Source of the DNA: CALHVX01 sp038757945
GTDB lineage: Bacteria; Pseudomonadota; Gammaproteobacteria; Pseudomonadales; Azotimanducaceae
Assembly (NCBI GenBank): GCA_038757945.1
Contig: JBCDGJ010000030.1
Span: 1-38,422, forward strand
Direction: 5' to 3'
Length of the DNA: 38,422 nt
The number at the start of each line of letters is the position of its first letter. Within the stretch, counting starts at the first letter, position 1. The notes under the pieces were generated by a model. That model had not been told where the DNA came from. It ran no database searches and worked only from the letters and a program-made list of their open reading frames with translations. Made by a program: the position numbers and the translations under genes. Below, one piece after another: positions 17,224 to 28,000 of this stretch.

Positions 17224-18180
17224 TCACTTCGGATCGATGGTGATGGCGGGTTCGTGCAGATAGGCAGTCGCGCGGCGTTTCTGTTCGATGTCGCGGTAAA
17301 CCGCCGCAGCGCTGTCCAGCGACAGGTTCAGCTGCCGGCCGAGGTCTTCGGCGGACACACCGTTTTCGTAGCCCCAGAGCGCTTTATCCATCTGCTCGTA
17401 GGGCAGTGCAAAGTAAAACTCTTCCTGCGTCTGGGCCAGGCTGTAGGTGTCCGTCGTCGGTGTCGCTTGGCACACGGTCTTTGGTAGGCCGAGCGTACGT
17501 GCCAGTGCGTAGACCTGCGTCTTGTAGAGGTGCGCGATGGGTTTGACGTCCGCTGCGCCATCGCCGTTCTTGACGAAGAAGCCCTGGTCGTACTCCAGCC
17601 GGTTTGGCGTACCGATGACTGCGTAGTTAAGCCGATCTGCGTGGTAGTACTCGACACTCTTGCGGATCCGCTGCTTGTAGTTGGTGGCCGCGACGATCTG
17701 CAGGTACGGCTTGAGGTCCAGCGGGTACTCCCGGACCTCCCCACCCGGCGGCTGGATGACGAGATAGAAGCGGTTGATGGCCGTATCCAGACCGCCACGG
17801 ATGATGATCTTGCTCGCCCAGCTGCTATCGTACTCCGGAACAACGGAGCGCATGGCTTCGTCACGGGCGCGATAGCAGCCGATGGCGTCCAGCGCCGGTT
17901 CGATGTTCTGCCGTTCCCAGCGGATACCCAGGTCTTCGACGATTTCCTGGCCGCGATCTCCCGTCTCCGATGAAGAATCCCGTTCCGGCAGGAGGATGCC
18001 GTAGACCCGTTCGCTACCGACCGCTCTGACGGCCAGGCCCGCACAGGCGGCGCTGTCAATGCCGCCGCTGACGGCGATGATGAAACCGCGGCGCTTCAAT
18101 TTCCGTAGCGCAGCGCGCATCTGGGCGGTGATCCGCTCGATCTCCGCCTGCTGATCAAACTCGTTCAGATCCGGGATCAT
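17224..18180 (-). CDS. NAD-synthetase-like ATP pyrophosphatase (NadE family)
   Basis: The 318-aa protein has the PP-loop SGGIDSA (38-44) and the NadE blocks ATNYKQRIR, GTPNRLEYDQGFFVKNGDG and HLYKTQVYALARTLGLP. It lacks the glutaminase domain of long NadE proteins. It carries extra sequence (roughly 90-155) between the PP-loop half and ATNYKQ, including an RGGLDTAINRFYLVIQP stretch. NadE enzymes adenylate a carboxylate and amidate it. Here the gene overlaps the ACP gene by 4 bp and follows an asparagine-synthase gene, so the true substrate may be a pathway carboxylate rather than deamido-NAD (inference). NadE-like genes do occur in polysaccharide loci. It may still be an ordinary NAD synthetase. 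Confidence 0.85.
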   Translation of the reverse strand: MIPDLNEFDQQAEIERITAQMRAALRKLKRRGFIIAVSGGIDSAACAGLAVRAVGSERVYGILLPERDSSSETGDRGQEIVEDLGIRWERQNIEPALDAIGCYRARDEAMRSVVPEYDSSWASKIIIRGGLDTAINRFYLVIQPPGGEVREYPLDLKPYLQIVAATNYKQRIRKSVEYYHADRLNYAVIGTPNRLEYDQGFFVKNGDGAADVKPIAHLYKTQVYALARTLGLPKTVCQATPTTDTYSLAQTQEEFYFALPYEQMDKALWGYENGVSAEDLGRQLNLSLDSAAAVYRDIEQKRRATAYLHEPAITIDPK

Positions 18181-18446
18181 GCAGCGGCCACCTGCTTTCT
18201 CTGCGCAAAGGCCAGCGCAGCGGCGATGCTGTCCAGGTTCTCCGGAACCATCTCGTCGTCAGCGATTCCAATTCCGAAAGATTCTTCAAGAAACATGACG
18301 AGCTCAAGAATTCCCGTCGAATCCAGCGTGCCTTCCTCAAGAAAGGAGGCCTGGTCGTCGAGGGCTGACTCGTCGTCGGTGAAGAGATAGTTGTCCAGAA
18401 TGAAGCTGCGAAGTTTGCTGCGCATCGCCGTGGTGTCAGTGGTCAT
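18177..18446 (-). CDS. Acyl carrier protein, copy 2
   Basis: An 89-aa carrier protein with phosphopantetheine site LDSTGIL (Ser43) and the acidic character of ACPs. It overlaps the amidotransferase gene by 4 bp at its start and the NadE-like gene by 4 bp at its end, so the three are made together. It differs clearly from the plus-strand ACP (WDSMG site). This suggests that a substrate of the amidotransferase or NadE-like enzyme is bound to this carrier, or that it serves KASIII copy 2 with FabZ and FabL-like proteins. Its position inside the amidation pair is the most informative fact. Confidence 0.9.
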   Translation of the reverse strand: MTTDTTAMRSKLRSFILDNYLFTDDESALDDQASFLEEGTLDSTGILELVMFLEESFGIGIADDEMVPENLDSIAAALAFAQRKQVAAA

Positions 18447-20425
18447 GGGCGGATTCCATCCTTGAAAAAAGCTTGCGGCCGGTAGCGATAGCGCGGCCAG
18501 TTGTCCACGAGATCACGATGCCATAGCTGCGTCGTTAAAACAGTGATAAAGGTACTCTCGTCACGAAAGCTCAGCTCGCCGATCCGGCTTAGCTTCCCCA
18601 TGAGCCGGCCGACCCGGGACTCATCGAACAGCCCGGTTGCCCGGAGGGCGTCAGGGTTCAACAGCTCGCGCGTCAAGACTTGCATGCCCGGGTTGTCTTT
18701 CAGGTGGCTGCCGCTTGCCCGGTAGGGCTGTTTCTTGCGGCGCACCACCTGTGGCGGCAGCTGCGTTCGGAAGGCCTTCTTGAGCAGCGCCTTCTCGTGC
18801 AGGGCGGGCATCTTGCAGCGCGGGTGCAGTTCGTTTGCAAACTCGATCAGGCGATGGTCCAGGAACGGAAAGCGCCCTTCAACGCTGCTGCGCATCAGCA
18901 TCCGATCTCCCTGGGCTGACAGGATGTAGCCGGGCAGCAGCAGCCTGGCCTCTAGGTACTGGGCTCGACAGAATGGGTGCCAGCCTTCGAATCCCTCGGG
19001 CAACTGTTCGGCAAGCTGCTCATAGCAGGATGTCTTGCCTGCGCTGAGCGTTGCTTCGGAGAAGAATTGTTGAGTGTGCCGGCCCGCGTTCCAGCGCGTC
19101 GCATGGCTTGCGAACAGCTGGCCCAGCACTGCGGAATCACTCTTCAGCTGGCTGCCAAAAAACTGCCGCAGGAACGCGGCGTTCTGCTGGCCGGCGAAGT
19201 CCAGATAGGGATACAGCGATTGCAGTATCTTCGGGCGTCTCTCGGACTCGGGGGCCAGGTCGACGAAGCTTCGCACCTTCGCTTCCTTAAAGATGTCGTA
19301 GCCGCCGAGCACCTCGTCTGCGCCCTCCCCGGTCAGGACCACCTTGTAGTCCCGCGAACGCGCAAGCGCAGATAGCGCGCCCAGGGGAACCGGTCCGGTT
19401 CTGACCAGTGGTGTCTCCGTATGGCGGATCGTCTCCGGCAGCAGTTTCGCGATGTCGGCTTCTGCCACCGTAACAGTGCTGCCGCTGAGGCCAAGGTCCC
19501 GAACCACGGTCTGCTGGAACTCAGACTCGTCGTAACCCGCGCGTTCGAAGGCCAGCGAAAACAGGGCACAGTCGGCGCCCTGCGCTTTCAGCAGCGCTGC
19601 GATGGTGGATGAGTCCAGGCCGCCCGACAGATAGGCGCCGACCGGGACGTCGGAGCGCAAGCGCAGCCGCGTGGCATCATCCAACAGGTCGGTAAGTTCG
19701 GTCGCCAGCTGCCCGGGCGCGTCGTCCCGCAAGCCGTCTGCATGGGGGAACCGCCAGTGCCAGTAGCTGCCGGTCTCGATCCCGGTGCGGTCGGCGCAAA
19801 GCCAGTGTCCCGGTGGCAGCTCGTAAACGCCCTCGAGCAGGGTTTCCGGCGCCAGGGTCGTCCAGAACGTCGTCAGCTGATGCAGGCCGTTTCGATTGAC
19901 CGCCGGTGCCCTGTCGGCGATGGCGGCCAGCGGGCGCTGGGTGGAGCTGAACTGTAGTTCCGCGGCGGTCCGCCGGTAGTACAGCGGTGCAATGCCAACC
20001 CGATCGCGGGCCAGCAGCAGCCGCTGCTGCCGTACGTCCCAGAGCCCGAAGGCAAATTGCCCATTGAGCCGTTCGAGGAACCGGTCGCCAAATTCTTCGT
20101 AGGCGTGAACGAGCACCTCGGTATCCGTTTTCGTGTAGAACTGATGCCCTGCCTGCTCGAGCTCGGCACGTAGCTCCAGGTAGTTGAAAATCTCGCCGTT
20201 GAAGGTAATCCAGATCGACCCATCCTCGTTCCGGATTGGCTGCTCACCGCCTGCAAGGTCGATGATGCTCAGTCGCGCGTGGCCGAGCGCGGTGCGGCTG
20301 TCGCTCCAGAAGCCGCTGCCGTCCGGTCCGCGGTGCTCCAGCAGGTGGACCATGTGCTCGACACGGGGCCGCGTGTCCGCAGCAAGTGCAGCACCGAGGC
20401 TGTGTATGCCAGCTATCCCGCACAT
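18443..20425 (-). CDS. Glutamine-dependent asparagine-synthase-like amidotransferase
   Basis: The 660-aa protein starts with MCGIAGI, so processing exposes Cys2, the class II glutaminase nucleophile; RGPDGSG and FNGEIFNY are glutaminase-domain motifs. The second half has the PP-loop SGGLDSS (about residue 267), which binds ATP to adenylate a carboxylate, and SVEGRFPFLDHRL further down. It would make an amide from a carboxylate and glutamine. In exosortase-A-associated polysaccharide loci a homologous amidotransferase is standard, usually near an ACP and hydrolases as here. GAGG lies 5 nt before the ATG and overlaps the end of the preceding hydrolase gene. The product is either free asparagine for the assembly line or, more likely, amidation of a pathway intermediate. 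Confidence 0.9.
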   Translation of the reverse strand: MCGIAGIHSLGAALAADTRPRVEHMVHLLEHRGPDGSGFWSDSRTALGHARLSIIDLAGGEQPIRNEDGSIWITFNGEIFNYLELRAELEQAGHQFYTKTDTEVLVHAYEEFGDRFLERLNGQFAFGLWDVRQQRLLLARDRVGIAPLYYRRTAAELQFSSTQRPLAAIADRAPAVNRNGLHQLTTFWTTLAPETLLEGVYELPPGHWLCADRTGIETGSYWHWRFPHADGLRDDAPGQLATELTDLLDDATRLRLRSDVPVGAYLSGGLDSSTIAALLKAQGADCALFSLAFERAGYDESEFQQTVVRDLGLSGSTVTVAEADIAKLLPETIRHTETPLVRTGPVPLGALSALARSRDYKVVLTGEGADEVLGGYDIFKEAKVRSFVDLAPESERRPKILQSLYPYLDFAGQQNAAFLRQFFGSQLKSDSAVLGQLFASHATRWNAGRHTQQFFSEATLSAGKTSCYEQLAEQLPEGFEGWHPFCRAQYLEARLLLPGYILSAQGDRMLMRSSVEGRFPFLDHRLIEFANELHPRCKMPALHEKALLKKAFRTQLPPQVVRRKKQPYRASGSHLKDNPGMQVLTRELLNPDALRATGLFDESRVGRLMGKLSRIGELSFRDESTFITVLTTQLWHRDLVDNWPRYRYRPQAFFKDGIRP

Positions 20426-20432
20426 GGTCGCC

Positions 20433-21302
20433 TCAGGCCTTGAAGTGTCGAGTCAGCCAGTCGAGCATCAGCTGGCGCACGGAGAGCTGTGCGTCGCGCT
20501 CGGCAATGATGTGGCTGGCTTCCGGCAGATGGTGCTCCTCGAATCGCGCCTGCGATAGAACGGGAAAGTTGTCTTTGAACTGCCCCTGGTAGTTGTACCA
20601 GTAGGATTCACCGCCGGTCATAATGTTGAGCATGGCGACGTCGCGTTGCGTGAGCCGCTGATAGCCCGCAGCAACGGTTTCCTGGGGCGGTATGCTCCAG
20701 CCCGCCGAAGTTTCTGTGTCCAGATAGGCGTCCGGGAGCGCCTTGCGCCACTGAACCCTGCCGCCCAGGCTCCTGGTAATCCGGTTCTTCCAGGAGCGGG
20801 CCGAGTAGATCCTGGGCAGGTAATGATGCAGCTTCCATTTGAAGTTGGGATACGCGAAGCCGGCGATCTGAATCACGCCTTCGATTCTGGGTTCCTCGAG
20901 CGCCGCGTTAAATGAAGCGAACGCGCCCGAACACAGACCCACGGACACGAAGCGCTGAGTTCCCGTGTGCTGTGCCAGCCAGTGCAGTGCCTCCAGCGTT
21001 TCGGAGACGGCGCGCTGCTCGTGGTTTTCACTGGTGGACCGGGAGGCGCTGTCGCCAATGCCGGAGCCATCGAAGCGCAGCGATCGGTAACCCAGGGCTG
21101 CGGCGCTCCGCGCGAGCTCGACGGATGCGTTGCAGGCGCCCACCTGATGCAGCAGGCCGGAGTTCAGGATGAGCAGCGCGGTTTCTCTGGCTGCTCCGCT
21201 GGGGCTTGAGAGCACGCCGTGCAGCGGCACCGGAGCACCGATCACTGCCAGCGACTCCGCGTAGCCGACGCTAGCTGCCGGGAGCACACTATCCATGCTC
21301 AT
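20433..21302 (-). CDS. Alpha/beta hydrolase with Cys elbow (exosortase-A 'hydrolase 1'-like)
   Basis: The open frame extends to 21362 but the start is placed at ATG 21302 (or ATG 21296), overlapping the stop of the upstream hydrolase by 8-14 bp; the upstream extension is only a shadow. The roughly 289-aa protein has the alpha/beta hydrolase pattern: an NSGLLHQVGACN oxyanion-type loop, RFDGSGIGDS, and the nucleophile elbow GLCSG. The G-x-Nuc-x-G position is Cys (codon 20931-20933), not Ser. This recalls the 'hydrolase 1, exosortase A system-associated' family. Possible roles are thioester hydrolysis or acyl transfer for the thioesterase-less assembly line (inference). Confidence 0.8.
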   Translation of the reverse strand: MSMDSVLPAASVGYAESLAVIGAPVPLHGVLSSPSGAARETALLILNSGLLHQVGACNASVELARSAAALGYRSLRFDGSGIGDSASRSTSENHEQRAVSETLEALHWLAQHTGTQRFVSVGLCSGAFASFNAALEEPRIEGVIQIAGFAYPNFKWKLHHYLPRIYSARSWKNRITRSLGGRVQWRKALPDAYLDTETSAGWSIPPQETVAAGYQRLTQRDVAMLNIMTGGESYWYNYQGQFKDNFPVLSQARFEEHHLPEASHIIAERDAQLSVRQLMLDWLTRHFKA

Positions 21303-22050
21303 TGACCCAGTCGACGATGCTCGAGAGCGTTGCCGTCGGCAGGAACAGGCCACCCAGTTCATCGACGGTATCCCAGTCAGCGGGGGTATCGCTGTGCAGG
21401 AGGTCGACGCTGATGTCCGCTGCCGGCAAGGCTGTGATCGGCGGCTGTGGATCGATCAGCAGCACGCCGCCAGCGGCGGAAAAGTGGGAGGCAGCCAGCT
21501 CAACGCCCTGCCCTGACGCCAGTAGCGCGTTGGTGAACCGGTAGCCGGCACAGTTAATGGCCTGCTGTTCGTCGATGAAATCACTCAGCGGAGTCCCGGA
21601 GTTGGTAACGCGCGCTTCGAGCTGGGCCCGAAACGCGGACCCGCTCGGTACCGGATCCCAAAGCACCAGCGAATGACACCGAGCTGCGGCCGCGCTGGCA
21701 GCCGCCAGCAAAGCGCCGATACGCAGGCCGATCAGGCTGAGCTGCTCTGCCCCGCTGATCGAGCGGAGTTCGTCCACCGCGCTCAGGACGTTGTCCTGCC
21801 ACGCCGGAAAGCTGGTGGATTCAAGGTTCCCAGCGGAGTTCCCGGTACCGTCGTAGTCGAAGCGAAGGACATGGAACCCGCGTGCGGCCAGACGCTCCGC
21901 CAGCCAGCGGAATGCGCGATGGATGCGCATGTACTCTTCGCCGATCGGATAACACAGCACAACCCCCGCGCTCGCGGTGCGCAGCATCGCGGGCGGATGA
22001 TAGACACCATAGAGCTGGCGTCTTGCGGTATCGAAGAACAGGGGTTCCAC
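21289..22050 (-). CDS. Alpha/beta hydrolase with Arg at the elbow (exosortase-A 'hydrolase 2'-like)
   Basis: A 253-aa alpha/beta hydrolase starting at GTG 22050, 5 bp after the megasynthase stop. It shows the fold motifs VLCYPIGEEYMRIHRAF and RFDYDGTGNS. At the nucleophile elbow the sequence is GLRIG, with Arg110 where a catalytic Ser, Cys or Asp is expected. The 'hydrolase 2, exosortase A system-associated' family has, as I recall, a similar GLRxG elbow, so this may be a family trait rather than decay. It may be non-catalytic or act with its neighbour, which overlaps it and is a paired homolog. Lying directly after the assembly line, a role in product release or acyl handling is plausible but unproven. 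Confidence 0.8.
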   Translation of the reverse strand: MEPLFFDTARRQLYGVYHPPAMLRTASAGVVLCYPIGEEYMRIHRAFRWLAERLAARGFHVLRFDYDGTGNSAGNLESTSFPAWQDNVLSAVDELRSISGAEQLSLIGLRIGALLAAASAAAARCHSLVLWDPVPSGSAFRAQLEARVTNSGTPLSDFIDEQQAINCAGYRFTNALLASGQGVELAASHFSAAGGVLLIDPQPPITALPAADISVDLLHSDTPADWDTVDELGGLFLPTATLSSIVDWVNEHG

Positions 22051-22055
22051 GTGCG

Positions 22056-25000
22056 TCAGGTGAACAGCTTCTTGATCGAACCGAACCTGGATGAGCGTTC
22101 CTGCGCCGCCTCGTCATCCGCCGCCGGCGGTTCGCTGCCGGAAGCCTGGCTTTCCGCCTGGGCTGCCAGCTGACCCAGGCTGTTCATGAGCATGTCACGC
22201 AGATCGTACTGATAGCCAAGCGCCGCACTCATTTCCCGGGATGCGCTGAGCGCATTCAGGGAGTGGCCGCCCAGATCGAAGAAGTAGTCGTCTTTCGTTA
22301 CTGAGTCGATTTCCAGCAGCCGGCACCAGATGTCCGCGATGCGCCGTTCAGCGTCGGTCTCCGGCTGGCCGCCACGGTGCTCGACAGCACCCTGTCCCGG
22401 AGCCGGGTTCAACGCCCTGCGGTCGATCTTTCCGCTGCTCGTCAGCGGCAGCTGTGCAAGCTCCATGAACTGCTGCGGAATCATATAGTCGGGCAGCCGG
22501 CTGCCAAGACCCCGGCGCAGCGCAATGACCGAAAAGACCTTGTTCTCGTCCATCTGCACATAGGCGACGAGCCGGCCTTGCCCGGTACTGTCGGTGTCCA
22601 GCAGGACCGCCGCGTTGCGAACGCCGTCGAGCTGCATGAGCTTGGCCTCGATATCGCCGAGCTCGATACGAAAACCGCGCAGCTTGATCTGGCTGTCTGT
22701 CCTGCCGACGTGCTCGAGTGCGCCATTGGCGTTCTGCCGAGCGAGATCGCCGGTTCGGTAGTACCGCCCCGGAAAGGCGGCACCGAGCTCTACAAACCGC
22801 TCGGCCGTTCGATCCGGATCGCCGTAGTAGCCCTCAGCAACCTGCACACCACCGATGTAGAGTTCGCCGGTCTGACCGGCGGCGACCGGAGCGCCGCCGG
22901 CATCGAGGATCAGCAGCTGCGTGTTCGCAACCGCAAACCCGATCGGCACCGACGCCCCCCGCTGTTCCGGCGAGCAGCGCCACGCGGTAACGTCGATCGC
23001 TGCCTCCGTAGGCCCATAGAGGTTGTACAGCGCCACCTGCGGAAACGCGGCGAAAAACCCGTCCCGCAGGGCGCCGCTCAGCGCTTCACCGCTGCAGATC
23101 ACCGTCCGCAGGCGGTCGGGAACCCGCTCGTGGTTGGGCAGATCGGCCAGATAGGCCCCGAGCATCGACGGTACGAAGTGCACGTGCGTGATGTCGGCCT
23201 CGAGCATGATTTCGCTTAAGTAGCGCGGATCCTTGTGCCCCTCCGGTTGTGCCAGCACCAGCTGCGCGCCGACCTGCAGGGGCCAGAACAGCTCCCAGAC
23301 GGAAACGTCGAAAGTGCAAGGTGTCTTCTGCAGGACACGCGCCGATGGATCGAGCTGAAACTCCCGCTGTGCCCAGAGCAGGCGGTTGACCACGCCACGG
23401 TGCGCATTGACAACGCCCTTTGGCAAGCCGGTCGAACCGGAGGTGAAGATCACATAGGCCGGATCATCCGGCCCGGGCGCCGACTCGGGCCGAGTTGCCG
23501 CAACTGCCGACCAGGCCGGGTTGTCTCCGTCCACCGCCAGGCAAAGGGTTGCCGTGCCAGCGCTGATTGCCGTCATGCGCGGTAGGTCCGCTGCCTGGCA
23601 GAGCAGCACGTCGGGGGTTGCCTGTTCGATGATCTCCTGTAGTCGCGAGTCGGGCTGGCCGGGATCCATCGGCAGATAGGCGGCGCCTGCTTTCAGCACC
23701 CCATACAATGCGGGAACCAGGCAGTCGGATCGGTCGAGCACCACGGCAACCGGCTGCCGCGCCGCAGCACCCTGCGCCATCAGCCAGTTGCCGATCTGGT
23801 TGGCCTGAGCATCCAGTTCCTGATAGCTGATCGTGCGGCCTTCGAAGCACAGCGCGGTCGCAGTGCGGTGCGTCGCAGCCGCCTGCTCGAACAGCGTTAC
23901 CAGCGTGGCTTCCGGGTCCGGCCAATCGACGGCATCGCCAACGATGAGGGCACCGTCCCGGGCCGCTGCTGGCGCCGCGGGCAACTGGCCGAGCAGCTCC
24001 GACACGGTGGCGTCGGGATCTTTGGAGATCAGCTCGAGGAGGCGCACGTAGAGCTCCGCCCAGCGCGCTGCGGTTGCGGTGCCGAGCAGATCGCTGTTGC
24101 AATCCACTTCAAGGTCCATCCCGCGGCCACTGCCAAGGTCGATCAGGTTGAAGAACAGGTCATACTTAACGTAACCACGAGGTGTCGTGACGAAACGGGC
24201 CTGCTGCTGGTGGAAGTGCAGGGGCGACATCTCCTGGTCCATGTTGAACGCCGCGGTGATCAGCGGCATCCGGCTTGGATCCCGGGGGAGCTCGATGGCC
24301 CGGAGCAGGTCTCCGAAAGCAAAGTCCTGATGGTCCTGGGCATCGGCAAAGGTCTCCCGAACCGCCCGCAGCAGCGCCTCGACGCTGTTGCTCTGATCGA
24401 TGCTGGTCCGCAGGGGAATGAAGCTGACGCAGTGGGCAACCAGATCAGTCATGCCCAGCTTCGGTTGCCCAGCGGCCGGAATTCCGATCACCAGATCGTT
24501 GCTGCCTGACAGCTGCTGCAGCAGCAGTTCATAGGCGGCCAGCGTGACGACGAAGGGCGTGCAGGCTGCACGGCGTGCGCGCTCACGCAACGCTTCCGCG
24601 GTGGACGCTGGAACCTCGAAGCTGTAGCGCTCACCGCGATAGGTCTTGAGCGCAGGCCGCGGTCCATCGAAGGGCAGGTCGGCCGGCACCGGCGGTTGCT
24701 CGTACACTCGCCGCCAGTACGCCTCGGCGTCGCTGACATCGCCCAGCAGGTCCCGATCGGCAAGCGCCTGCTGGTACTCCGCCATCGTCGGCGGCGTGCC
24801 GCGATCGATCTGTCGGCCGTCGCGCATCGCCGCGTAGAAGGCTGCGAGGTCCTGCATGATCACTTCCAGGGACCAGCCATCACAGATCAGGTGCGATGCT
24901 GCCAGGCAGAGCTGGCTGCGGTCATCGTCGAGCTCGATCGCCAGCAGCCGTACCAGGGGCCCCTGCTGCAGATCAAAGTTGCGATCGATGTGGGCCGTAC

Positions 25001-28000
25001 ACAGGCGTCTCAGCTCGGCCGCCTGGGCCGTTCCGTCCAAGGACTTGAGGCTCACGACCTCAAACTCCGGGCGCACGTAGTTGCGGACGACGAGGCCGGT
25101 TTCATCCGCGCGTACAACGCTGCGCAGGCTCGGATGGCGGTTGACTACCTTATCGAGAGTCAGCTCGAGCACCTCCGCATCCAGCGCGGCATCAACTTCG
25201 AAAATGATCTGCTCGTTGTAGGCGGAGCGAGCATCTTCACCCATGGCCAGCGCGAGCCAGAGCTCGCTCTGCGTGGGCGTCCAGTCGTAGCTTGCCTGCG
25301 CTTCCGGCTGCGGCACGGGCAGGAATCCAGCCCGCTGCATATCCTCGGCAGCCGCCACGAACGCGTCGTACAGCCGATCCAACTCGGTAGCGCCATGAGC
25401 GGTGGTCAGAAAGCCCGGACGCCCTTCCCAGATGTGCGCGCCGTGGAGCCGCAGATGATGAAAGTACAGGCTCTCGAAATCGGGGTTACCGTAGAACCGC
25501 GGCAGCATGACCGATGCGAAATAGGTAATTTCGATCGGCACGCCGGCCGCATGGTAGGCCCGGTTGACCCGTTCACAGAACAGCGCGGTACGACGATTGA
25601 GATCTGCCTGCAGCTGCGGGCCGGCTTCCTGCAGATGAGTCATGACGGCATTAACCGCGGCCAGTGCCGTCGGATGCCGGATGAAGGTGCCGGCGAAGTA
25701 AGTCACGCCGGCCTCCGGGAACGAGTCGTCCCCATACTGCCAGGGCCCCCCATCCAGGGTGTCCATGTACTGGGCCTTGCCGGCTACGACGCCGACCGGC
25801 ATGCCGCCGCCGATGACTTTGCCGTAGGCGCAGATGTCTGCATCGATGTCGTACCAGGCCTGAGCGCCGCGCGGGTGCAGCCGAAAGCCGGTGATGATCT
25901 CGTCGAAGATCAGCGGCACCTCGTGCTCCTGCGTCAGCGCGCGCACCGAACGGACGAACTCCACTGGTTGCAGCTCCGGATTGCGGCTCTGAATGGGTTC
26001 GATGATGACGGCTGCGATGTCGTCGACGATGGTCTTCAGATACTCTAGGGAGGCCGGATCACCGTACTCCAGCACGACCATGTTCTGGCTCGAAGACTCC
26101 GGGATACCGGGGGCTACCGGTTTGTTGACCCGCTGGCCACCAAGTTCCTGGGGTTTAACGAGAACCTCGTCAAAGACCCCGTGATAGCTGCCGGCGAAGG
26201 ACACGATCAGATCGTTGCCGGTGACGGTCCGGGCGATCCGCATTGCGGCCAGCACGGCTTCGGAACCGGTGTTGCAGAACGACGCGCGGTCCATCCCGGT
26301 CAGCTCGCAGATCAGCTTTGCGGTCGGTCCGGCCAGCAGTGATTGCGGCCCGTAATCGACCGACTCGTCCATCTGCTGGCGGACGGCGTCCATGAGAAAT
26401 GCCGGAGCGTGGCCGAAGAAGGTGGCGCCGAAGCCACCGGCGCAATCGACGTACTCGTTGCCGTCGACATCGTAGACATAGGCGCCGCTCGATCGCTTGG
26501 CGACGATCGGATAGGTGATTTCTTTCCACGCCTGCTTGAAGCCGGCCACCGCTCTGGGGTCCGCGTAGTGGTTACGATGCTCTGCGGTGTACGCTTTCGA
26601 TTGGCCGGTCCTGGCGATGTAGCGTTCGATGAACTCCGTCAGATAGCGCTCCTGCTCCGCGGTCAGTGCTTCGCTCAGGTTCTTCTGGATCGCCTTAAAG
26701 GGACCGAAGCGCCCGGTTGCCGCTGGCCGGCTGACCGTCGGCACGAAGTCGCTGCCGGGTCTCGGTGCTTCAGTAGCAGGTGTGGCAGCTGCGGGCGCAA
26801 CGGTATCCGTCCGTGCTGGCTGCCCGTTCGGCAGCGCCGCTGGCGCTACCGCAGTGCCGCTGAGGGCTGCCAGCAGCGCGCTGTTTGCCTGCAGCTGCAG
26901 CGCAACGGCCTGGTGCAGGGCATTGCCCTCCGGGGCTGGCATGAGCGCGGGCGGCTGCATGCCCGCAGGTGGTTGCAGAGCCGTCTCCGGTGCCGGCTCA
27001 GCAGATGGCCCCGTGGCAGGTCCAGGCGCTGTTGCCGTGAGCTGGTCGCTGAGCGCGTCCGCGGGCAGTTCGCCGTCAATGTAGCTTGCGAGCGCGGCAA
27101 CGGTCGGCGCGGTATCGAAGAGCTGTCGGAAAGTGACTTTGACCTTGAACTCCTTTTTCAGGCGCAGGTTGGCCTGGGTCAGGAACAGGGAGTCGAAGCC
27201 CATTTCGAGAAAGGTGTCGGCGGGGTCGATGTCCTCGATCGCCAGCCCGGACATCTCGTGCAGGATCACACGGATACGCTCTTCGATCAGCGTGGTTCGA
27301 TTCATGGTATTGCCTTGTTCTGCAGTGCTCCTAACCGAAGCAGCTGCGACTGCTGAAGCGGTGGGGTCGTGCGGCGGGGCGGCGCTTTCCGGCTGCGGCG
27401 CGGCTGCCGTCGCGCCGGCGTCGGTTAGCGGAGTTCGAGTCGTTGCGGTGCCAGCTGCCGCCACGGCTTCGATCAGAAAACGCTGCCGCTGAAAGCGGTA
27501 GGTGGGCAGCGGGATGCGACGGGCATCGTCGAGAGTGTTCAACGCCGCCCAGTCCAGCTCCGCGCCCAGGGTCCAGAGCTGTCCGGCTGCGGCCAGCAGC
27601 TGCTGCTCGTCTGCCATGGCGTCCGCGGGATGACGGCAGGCGTTGATGACGCGACCGGCATCGTGGCGCGTTTGCAGCCGGACCAGCGATGACAGGATCC
27701 GTCCGGGTCCAAGCTCAACAAAGACGCGATCATCGTCCTGATCGAGCCAGGCCAGGTCGTCGGCGAACCGGACCGTATTGCGCAGGTGCTGCACCCAGTA
27801 GTCCGGGTTTGTTGCGACCGCATCGCTTAAGGGCTGGCCGGTCCGATTGGACACGATAGGTACTGTGGGCGCGTTGAGCATCTGCGCTTCGAGATAGCTT
27901 CGAAACTCCGGCAGTATCGGATCCAGCAGGTGCGAGTGAGCGGCGATCGCAATCGGTACCGGCTTATAGTCGATGTCCTGCTCTTCCAGCGCGTGTGTCA

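Noticed and set aside
22056..22300. Terminal thioesterase or reductase domain on the megasynthase
   Set aside because: The protein ends about 65 residues after the PCP serine, which is too short for either domain.
24696..26048. 450-codon plus-strand open frame
   Set aside because: Lies wholly antisense to the aminotransferase and condensation domains of the megasynthase; no domain is recognisable and long antisense frames are expected in GC-rich coding DNA.
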